Part shown: one piece after another, positions 5,367 to 10,039 of the stretch | Numbering within the stretch: the first letter of the stretch is position 1 | Layout: every line of letters starts with the position of its first letter | NCBI GenBank assembly: GCA_021812735.1 | Contig: JAKAMV010000286.1 | Span: forward strand, 1 to 10,039 | Direction: 5' to 3' | Origin: Chloroflexota bacterium | GTDB lineage: Bacteria; Chloroflexota; Limnocylindria; Limnocylindrales; CSP1-4 | DNA: 10,039 nucleotides | Program-made: the position numbers and the translations under genes | The notes under the pieces: model-generated | What the model was told of the DNA's origin: nothing | Databases searched by the model: none | The model's input: only the letters and a program-made list of their open reading frames with translations

Positions 5367-6164
5367 ATGGAGCCCCAGCCCGCCGTTGAGGAACCGATGC
5401 ACGCGCACGCTGCACGGGGACCGCGCCGACTCCCCGCGTCCCGGCCCGAGGGTGCCCCGCTCACCGAGGCGACCCTGGCCCGGGCGGTGGCGCGCCTCAC
5501 GGCGCACGACTCGCGGCTGGCCGCCTCGGTGGCCCGCCACGGACGCCCGCCCCTCTGGGAGCGCGAGCCCGGCTTCCCGACCCTGATCCACATCGTCCTC
5601 GAGCAGCAGGTCTCGCTCGCCTCGGCGCGGGCCGCCTTCGAGCGCCTGCGGGCCGCCCGCGAGCCGCTGACCCCGGCGTCCTTCCTCGAGCTCGACGATC
5701 TGACGCTCCTCGAGATCGGCTTCAGCCGCCAGAAGACCCGCTACGGCCGTGAGCTGGCGCGGGCGGTGCTCGACGAACGACTCGTGCTCGAGGCGCTGCC
5801 CACCCTCGACGACGATGCCGTGGACGCGCAGCTCACCCAGGTGCCGGGCATCGGTCCGTGGACGGCGACGATCTACCGCCTGATGGCGCTGGGGCGGCCC
5901 GACGCGTGGCCCGTGCACGACATCGCGCTGGCGCAGGCGGTTGCCGACCTCGAGGGCCACCCGCGCCGGCCGGACGCGGCCGAGATGGCGGCGCTCGCCG
6001 ACGGGTGGCGGCCGTGGCGGGCGGTGGCCGCCCGGATCCTGTGGCACCACTACCTGAGCGAGCGAGCCGCCCGGCGCCCGTCGCCCGTCGCCCGCGAACG
6101 GCTCGCGGTGCCGGTCAGCCCGGCACAGCGGGCGGCCCCGGGGCGCGCCACCCAGGGCCTCTGA
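5367..6164 (+). CDS. AlkA-like HhH-GPD DNA glycosylase
   Basis: This 265-aa protein is a base-excision repair glycosylase of the 3-methyladenine DNA glycosylase II type, expected to remove alkylated bases. The helical core starts with LEQQVSLASARAAFERL (78-94), matching the family's QQvS segment, and continues with GFSRQKTRYGRELA (118-131). The helix-hairpin-helix is QVPGIGPWTA (158-167). Asp185 in WPVHDIAL fits the conserved catalytic Asp. WRPWRAVAARILWHH (214-228) is the usual closing helix. The N-terminal TBP-like domain of E. coli AlkA is absent; this is the short form. No Cys cluster for an Fe-S site is present. The ATG at 5367 has GGTGG 6 nt upstream; ATG 5397, preceded by GAGGA, is equally plausible and gives 255 aa. 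The first 30 residues are unconserved. It appears to be a single gene. Confidence 0.92.
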   Translation: MEPQPAVEEPMHAHAARGPRRLPASRPEGAPLTEATLARAVARLTAHDSRLAASVARHGRPPLWEREPGFPTLIHIVLEQQVSLASARAAFERLRAAREPLTPASFLELDDLTLLEIGFSRQKTRYGRELARAVLDERLVLEALPTLDDDAVDAQLTQVPGIGPWTATIYRLMALGRPDAWPVHDIALAQAVADLEGHPRRPDAAEMAALADGWRPWRAVAARILWHHYLSERAARRPSPVARERLAVPVSPAQRAAPGRATQGL

Positions 6165-6169
6165 CCCCC

Positions 6170-6202
6170 GCGCTCGGGGTGGCATCGGAACCGCCCGAGC
6201 GC
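6170..6202 (+). terminator. Stem-loop after the glycosylase gene
   Basis: GCGCTCGGG (6170-6178) and CCCGAGCGC (6194-6202) form a perfect 9-bp stem around a 15-nt loop, starting 5 nt past the stop codon. No T tract follows. Stem length and position make it a good candidate gene-end structure. Confidence 0.5.
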
Positions 6203-6249
6203 CCCCGTGCCCCGCTCGACCCGCCGCGGTGCCGATCCGCGCGAATCCG

Positions 6250-6255
6250 TATCCT
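6250..6255 (+). promoter_or_regulatory. -10-like box just upstream of the PAC2 gene
   Basis: TATCCT lies 9 nt before the ATG at 6265 and no Shine-Dalgarno sequence is visible between them. If used, the transcript would start at or within about three bases of the start codon. No clear -35 box is seen. Confidence 0.4.
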
Positions 6256-6264
6256 GTCGACGCG

Positions 6265-7125
6265 ATGTCCCTGTATCGGCTCGAGCACCCGCTGCCCGCG
6301 CTTGACCACCCGGCGGTCGTTGCCGCCTTCGACGGCTGGGTCGATGCCGGCGCGGCGGCGTCCGCGGCCCTGGCGCTCGTTGGCGAGGGCGCAACCACCA
6401 TCGCCACGTTCGATGCGGACGCACTGTACGACTACCGGGCGCGCCGGCCCGCCCTCGACATCCGCGACGGCCGCCCCGCGACCCTCGAGTGGCCCGAGCT
6501 GCGCCTGCGCCACGCTCGCCGCGGCAGCCGCGACCTGCTGGTCCTCGGCGGCCCCGAGCCCGACTTCCGCTGGCACGCCCTGTCGGCGGACCTGTTCGAG
6601 CTGCTCGGACGCCTCGGCGCGCGCGAGTGGATCAGCCTGGGGGCGATCCCCGCGGCCGTCCCGCACGCGCGTCCCGTCCCGATCCTGGGCACCGAATCGG
6701 CGCCGGGCCTGCTCAGGGGCGAGGTCACGGCCGGCCCGACCGGCCTCCTGCGAGTGCCCGCCGCAGCCCTGTCCGTGCTGGAGATGGCCGCGGTCGAGGC
6801 CGGCCTGCCGGCGGTCGGCTACTTCGCCCAGATCCCCCACTACGTCACGGGCGGCTATGCGCCGGCGTCAGTGGCCCTGCTCCGGGCGCTCGAGCAGCAC
6901 CTCGAGGTGGAGCTGCCCAGGGGCGACCTCGTTGAGGAGGCCGGTCGGCTGCGCGCCCGCCTGGACGCCGCGGTCGCTGCCGACGAGGCCACCCGCTCAT
7001 ACGTCGAGCGCCTGGAGGCGATGGTGGACGAGGAGCGGCAGCCGGCCGGCAGCGACCTGATCAGCGAGATCGAGCGGTTCCTCCGGGAGGGCCGCGCCGG
7101 AGACGAGCCGGGCTCACGGGGCTGA
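6265..7125 (+). CDS. PAC2-family (proteasome assembly chaperone 2-like) protein
   Basis: This 286-aa protein matches the PAC2 family of high-GC bacteria, whose function is not settled; archaeal and eukaryotic relatives assist proteasome assembly. Recognisable segments are AAFDGWVDAGAAASAAL (20-36), LYDYRARRP (54-62), LLVLGGPEPDFRWH (91-104), WISLGAIPAAVPHARP (122-137), and VGYFAQIPHYV (184-194). The C-terminal 70 residues are charged and helical (EEAGRLRARLD, SYVERLEAMVDEE), probably a coiled coil. I chose ATG 6265, three residues before LYRLEHP, because it lies behind a -10-like box; an earlier in-frame start at 6229 adds 12 unconserved residues. It ends only 6 bp from the convergent helicase gene, with no room for a terminator between them. 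No proteasome genes are in view. Confidence 0.9.
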   Translation: MSLYRLEHPLPALDHPAVVAAFDGWVDAGAAASAALALVGEGATTIATFDADALYDYRARRPALDIRDGRPATLEWPELRLRHARRGSRDLLVLGGPEPDFRWHALSADLFELLGRLGAREWISLGAIPAAVPHARPVPILGTESAPGLLRGEVTAGPTGLLRVPAAALSVLEMAAVEAGLPAVGYFAQIPHYVTGGYAPASVALLRALEQHLEVELPRGDLVEEAGRLRARLDAAVAADEATRSYVERLEAMVDEERQPAGSDLISEIERFLREGRAGDEPGSRG

Positions 7126-7131
7126 ACTGGC

Positions 7132-9045
7132 TCAGTACCGCTCGCGGCGGACGACGACGCTCTGGCCGCGGATGGTCGCCCCGCGGAGCGCCCCGATGAC
7201 GCGGTCGGCCGCCACCTCGGGGACCTCGACCAGCGAGAACCCGTCGGCGATCTGGATCGCGCCGATGTCGCGGCCGTTCAGTCCCGCCTCGTTGGTGATC
7301 GCCCCGACCAGATCGCCCGGCCGGACGCCGCCCGCCCGCCCGAGCCCCACGAACAGGCGCGTCACGCCGCTGCCGCGGGCGCCGCGGGCGGGGCCCCGGT
7401 GGACGGGCCGCCCGTCGGCGGTCTGCCACCCCGACAGATGGACGGTCCGCACGTCGGGCAGCCTCGCCGGCCGGCCGACGGGCGGGCGCGGACGGAACGA
7501 GCGGCTGTCGATGCCGTCGGAGTGGACCGGCGGCCTGCGGCCGGCGCCACGCGCGGCGCTCCCGCGCGGCGGGAACGACGGCAGCGTGGCCGGGGCGAGC
7601 TCGGTCGCGTCCTCCGCGCCGCGGGCCTCCTGGTCGGCCTGCGCCACCGCCGCGAGGGCGATGTCGACCAAGTCGAACTCGTCGGCCAGGGGTTCGACGA
7701 CCGCGCGGTAGCGGTCATGCCCGCCCGCCAGCAGCGCCTCCCGCAGCGCGGCCCGAAGCAAGTCCAGGCGCTTCTCGCGCAGGTCCGCCACCGTGGGCAG
7801 GCCCGCGATCTCCAGCGGCGCGCCCACGGCGGCCTCGATGTCGCGCAGCAGGCGGTGCTCGCGCGGCTCCACCAGCGTGATCGCCACGCCCTCGCGCCCG
7901 GCGCGGCCGGTCCGCCCGATCCGGTGGACGTAGGTGTCGGGCGAGGACGGGACGTCGAAGTTGACGACGTGGGTCACGTGTTCGATGTCGAGGCCGCGTG
8001 CGGCGACGTCCGTCGCCACCAGCACGTCGAGGGCGCCGTCGCGGAAGCGGCCCATGATCCGGTCGCGCTGCTCCTGCGCCAGGCCGCCGTGGAGGGCCGC
8101 CGCGTCGCGGCCGCGTCCCGAGAGGGCCTCGGCGAGGTCGTCCACCTCGCCGCGCGTCCGCGCGAACACCAGGGTCGCCGCGCCGTCCTCGAGGTCGAGG
8201 ATCCGCCTGAGGGCCGCCAGCTTGTCCGCCCGGCGGACCACGTACGCCACCTGGCGGACGCGGGCGGGTTCGCCGGCCCAAGCCTCCTCGCGCTGGACGC
8301 GGATCCGGACCGGGTCGTGCAGGTGGCGCTCGGCCAGCGCCGTGATCGCCTCGCCGATCGTGGCCGAGAAGAGCGCGGTCTGTCGCTGCCGGGGCAGGGC
8401 GCCGAGGATCCGGTCGAGGTCGTCGGCGAAGCCCATGTCGAGCATCTCGTCCGCCTCGTCGAGGACCACGGTCGACACCTCGTCGAACCGCAGCGTGCCC
8501 CGGTCGAGGTGATCGACGGCGCGACCCGGCGTCGCCACCACGACGTCGACGCCCCGGGCGAGGCGAGACAGCTGGGCGGTGATGGGCTGGCCGCCGTAGA
8601 CGGGCACCACGCGGGCTCCCAATTCGCGGCCGTAGCGGTGGATCGCCTCGGCGACCTGCATCGCGAGTTCGCGCGTGGGCGCGAGGACGAGCGCCGCGGG
8701 CCGGCTGCCGCGCCCGTCGCGGGGAACGCCGCGGCCGTCGGCGCGCTCTCCCGCAGCGCGGGAGGCGTCGAGCCGCACCGCGAGCGCCTGCAGGATGGGC
8801 AGCGCGAACGCGGCGGTCTTGCCGGTCCCGGTGGGCGCCTCCGCGAGCAGGTCACGCCCGGCGAGCAGCGGCGGGATCGACGCCTCCTGGACCGGGGTGG
8901 GCTCCTCGTAGCCCAGGCCCGCGAGCGTCCGGAGTAGGCGGGTGTCGAGGCCCAGCGCGGCGAAGGTGCCGCCCGGCGCGTCGGCAGGAACGGGCGCGAC
9001 GGCACCTGCGTCGGACATGGCGTTGGGGGCAAGCGGGTCGGTCAC
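7132..9045 (-). CDS. deaD: DEAD-box ATP-dependent RNA helicase (DeaD/CsdA-like)
   Basis: This 637-aa helicase unwinds short RNA duplexes in ribosome assembly, RNA decay or cold adaptation, judging from its family. The Q-motif region is FAALGLDTRLLRTL...TPVQ (28-53). Motifs follow: I APTGTGKT (70-77), Ia APTRELA (122-128), Ib TPGR (172-175), II DEAD (196-199), III SAT (227-229), V ATDVAARGLD (344-353), VI HRIGRTGR (374-381). After an Arg/Pro-rich linker (about 475-560) comes a DbpA-type RNA-binding domain (562-637, LFVGLGRAGGVRPGDLVGAI). Inserted residues near 92-115 (RLDASRAAGE...GSRP) are charged and atypical. The start is GTG 9045, 6 nt after a TACGCT box and without a ribosome site, consistent with a leaderless mRNA; ATG 9018 is the alternative (628 aa). 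All ATPase motifs are intact. Confidence 0.95.
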   Translation of the reverse strand: MTDPLAPNAMSDAGAVAPVPADAPGGTFAALGLDTRLLRTLAGLGYEEPTPVQEASIPPLLAGRDLLAEAPTGTGKTAAFALPILQALAVRLDASRAAGERADGRGVPRDGRGSRPAALVLAPTRELAMQVAEAIHRYGRELGARVVPVYGGQPITAQLSRLARGVDVVVATPGRAVDHLDRGTLRFDEVSTVVLDEADEMLDMGFADDLDRILGALPRQRQTALFSATIGEAITALAERHLHDPVRIRVQREEAWAGEPARVRQVAYVVRRADKLAALRRILDLEDGAATLVFARTRGEVDDLAEALSGRGRDAAALHGGLAQEQRDRIMGRFRDGALDVLVATDVAARGLDIEHVTHVVNFDVPSSPDTYVHRIGRTGRAGREGVAITLVEPREHRLLRDIEAAVGAPLEIAGLPTVADLREKRLDLLRAALREALLAGGHDRYRAVVEPLADEFDLVDIALAAVAQADQEARGAEDATELAPATLPSFPPRGSAARGAGRRPPVHSDGIDSRSFRPRPPVGRPARLPDVRTVHLSGWQTADGRPVHRGPARGARGSGVTRLFVGLGRAGGVRPGDLVGAITNEAGLNGRDIGAIQIADGFSLVEVPEVAADRVIGALRGATIRGQSVVVRRERY

Positions 9046-9051
9046 GGACAG

Positions 9052-9057
9052 AGCGTA
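9052..9057 (-). promoter_or_regulatory. -10-like box for a probable leaderless helicase transcript
   Basis: TACGCT on the minus strand is followed by six bases and then the GTG start. This spacing puts transcription initiation at the start codon. No Shine-Dalgarno sequence is present and no clear -35 box is seen. Confidence 0.5.
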
Positions 9058-9206
9058 TCCCCGATGGGGACAGGGCTCCCGCGCCGTGCCGCTCCCGTGG
9101 CCGACGGGCTTGTGTGCCCGGGCGGCGAGGCCGAAGGCCACTGTGCCGCGGCCGCCGCCCTCGGCATCCTCTGGATGGTCGGTCCTCCGCGCACGAGGTC
9201 GCGTCA

Positions 9207-9527
9207 ATGCCGCGCACCAGCCGCCCCCTCGCAGCAGGGGGGCTGCTCGTCGCCTTCGGCGTCCCGCTGTTGGAGTTCGGCTGGGGAGCGCTGATCAACG
9301 CTCACGTCCTCGCCATGCCGTCGACGGAGGTCGTGATGGCGATCACGCCCTGGGCGTACTTGGCCGCGCTCCTGGTGCCGGTGGGGTTCATGGTCGTCGC
9401 GGCCGCCATGCGGGGGGCCAGCCTCGCCGCCCGGATCCTCGTGGTCCTGACCGGCGTGCCGGTCGCCCTGGGCGCCTGGGTCGCCGCGCTGTTCTTCTTC
9501 AGCTTCGCCGTCGGCGAGCCGTTCTGA
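9207..9527 (+). CDS. Small membrane protein of unknown function
   Basis: This 106-aa protein has three predicted helices: about 9-30 (GGLLVAFGVPLLEFGWGALI), 40-66 (VVMAITPWAYLAALLVPVGF) and 72-98 (ILVVLTGVPVALGAWVAALFFFSFAV). There are few charged residues and no recognisable motif, so no function is proposed. The ATG at 9207 has GAGGT 7 nt upstream; a longer frame from 9114 lacks such a site and codes for an unlikely Arg-rich extension. It diverges from the helicase gene across about 160 bp that hold both starts. Codon choice is like that of its neighbours. Confidence 0.75.
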   Translation: MPRTSRPLAAGGLLVAFGVPLLEFGWGALINAHVLAMPSTEVVMAITPWAYLAALLVPVGFMVVAAAMRGASLAARILVVLTGVPVALGAWVAALFFFSFAVGEPF

Positions 9528-9560
9528 CCCACAACCGCATGGCTCTGCCGCTCCGACGCG

Positions 9561-9662
9561 CTACGTGGTGAGGACCGTCTCGCCGCCCATGAGGTGGCGA
9601 TCCACCCCTTCGGCCGCCATCCGCCCCTCGCGGATCGCCCACACCACGAGCGACTGCCCGCG
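9561..9662 (-). pseudogene. gltD: Relic of the glutamate synthase small subunit C-terminus
   Basis: The frame ending at TAG 9561 reads RGQSLVVWAIREGRMAAEGV then DRHLMGG, close to the last 30 or so residues of GltD, whose C-terminus carries an RGQSL[IV]VWAI.EGR.AA..VD..LMG signature. The preceding FAD-binding segment (typically VFAAGD) is absent: the frame upstream reads NACCLV and then unrelated residues. The rest of the 450-plus-residue subunit is missing, and no other glutamate synthase piece is seen in the window. The match therefore breaks abruptly at about 9662, suggesting deletion or recombination that left only the 3' end. Both neighbours, the small membrane protein on the plus strand and the partial gene at the right edge, point toward it. 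Confidence 0.7.
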
Positions 9663-9751
9663 CACGAGGCAACATGCGTTTCGCGCCCGGTGCCCCAACA
9701 ACGGTGCGCACACTGCGGCCGTGATGGCTGCGCGCGCCCCGTGCTCGCGGT

Positions 9752-9810
9752 TGGTGCCAACCAGCCACATCTGCAGCCTCGCCGACCACCCGCCGTGGCG
9801 CCAACCAACC
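9752..9810. repeat. Two near-identical 15-bp direct repeats
   Basis: TGGTGCCAACCAGCC at 9752-9766 and TGGCGCCAACCAACC at 9796-9810 differ at two positions. The first also belongs to an inverted repeat, GGTTGG-TG-CCAACC at 9749-9762. They lie in the roughly 170-bp non-coding stretch between the gltD relic and the right-edge gene, where I see no gene or tRNA. They could be recombination scars or protein-binding sites. Confidence 0.55.
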
Positions 9811-9832
9811 GGCACCCGGCGAGAGCCTGGCG

Positions 9833-10039
9833 TCAGGGGGCGACGACGAAGGCAACGAGCGTCGCGCTGCCGCCCTCGGCCTGCGCCACCAACCGGACGC
9901 CGACGTCGCCGACTGGCTCGAGCGACGTCGGCGTCGCCGGCTCGCCGGCCGCGGGGCTCGTCCACACGACGCTCGGCTCACCGCCCGGCTGGAGGGCGAG
10001 GATCGAGGCCTGCGAACCGGTGGTGGCCGCGACATAGAC
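9833..10039 (-). CDS. C-terminal part of an unidentified protein, cut by the window edge
   Basis: A minus-strand frame enters at the right edge and ends with TGA at 9833-9835, giving 68 residues without an in-frame stop. The codons are strongly GC-ending, as expected for a real gene here. The segment alternates short hydrophobic strands and turns: VYVAATTGSQASILALQ, then PSVVWTSP, then VRLVAQAEGGSATLVAFVV. This is typical of an all-beta extracytoplasmic domain or a propeller blade, but I cannot name a family. Other frames across this stretch are Arg-rich and implausible. It reads toward the gltD relic, separated from it by about 170 bp. Confidence 0.6.
   Translation of the reverse strand, partial: VYVAATTGSQASILALQPGGEPSVVWTSPAAGEPATPTSLEPVGDVGVRLVAQAEGGSATLVAFVVAP

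Noticed and set aside
4943..6204. Classical intrinsic terminators after the lipoprotein and glycosylase genes
   Set aside because: The stems are real but lack T tracts, so they are listed only as terminator-like hairpins with modest confidence.
9594..10037. 147-residue plus-strand frame across the gltD relic and the right-edge gene
   Set aside because: Rich in His, Pro, Arg with no motif; the minus-strand frames give a GltD match and a plausible beta-rich C-terminus.
1..10039. CRISPR array, rRNA, tRNA, insertion sequence or phage genes
   Set aside because: No regularly spaced repeats, no conserved RNA gene sequences, no transposase, integrase or terminal inverted repeats seen on either strand.

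Overview
This is a very GC-rich bacterial window with strong G/C preference at third codon positions, which is why long spurious ORFs run antisense to nearly every real gene. Gene types and style fit a Chloroflexota (Limnocylindria/Ellin6529-like) or Actinomycetota genome: a PAC2-family protein, an Ala/Pro/Ser-rich lipoprotein with paired Yx(FWY)xxD motifs, an ApbE with an Asn in place of the usual metal Asp, and two genes whose starts sit just behind a TAnnnT -10-like box. I lean to Chloroflexota, but the window cannot prove it.

Left half (212-4942): a flavin/heme redox locus. Five genes run leftward with short gaps or overlaps: a 116-aa single-span membrane protein whose last seven residues (HVSSGGS) resemble the flavinylation motif of ApbE substrates; an ApbE-type FAD:protein FMN transferase; a compact six-helix ferric-reductase-like membrane protein with two His pairs spaced exactly as in NOX/FRE bis-heme proteins; an OmpR-type response regulator; and its sensor histidine kinase, joined to the regulator by an ATGA overlap. 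Diverging from them is a lipoprotein with two Yx(FWY)xxD motifs. A 166-bp control region lies between, and an exact 11-bp motif precedes both divergent starts in the same orientation relative to each gene. My reading is a regulated trans-membrane electron-export module: the heme protein takes electrons across the membrane, the flavinylated tail of the small protein and perhaps the lipoprotein accept them outside, and the two-component system sets expression. No canonical FMN-binding domain is present, so the small protein is the best candidate ApbE substrate.

Middle (4943-7125): a 424-bp stretch without an intact gene holds a hairpin, an 8-bp tandem repeat and a decayed reading frame. It is followed by an AlkA-like HhH-GPD DNA glycosylase and a PAC2-family protein on the plus strand.

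Right part (7126-10039): a DEAD-box RNA helicase with a DbpA-type RNA-binding domain on the minus strand, convergent with the PAC2 gene; a 106-aa membrane protein of unknown function on the plus strand; a short relic of the glutamate synthase small subunit (gltD) C-terminus; a repeat-bearing non-coding stretch; and the C-terminal end of an unidentified protein running off the right edge. At the left edge there may be the start of another minus-strand gene.
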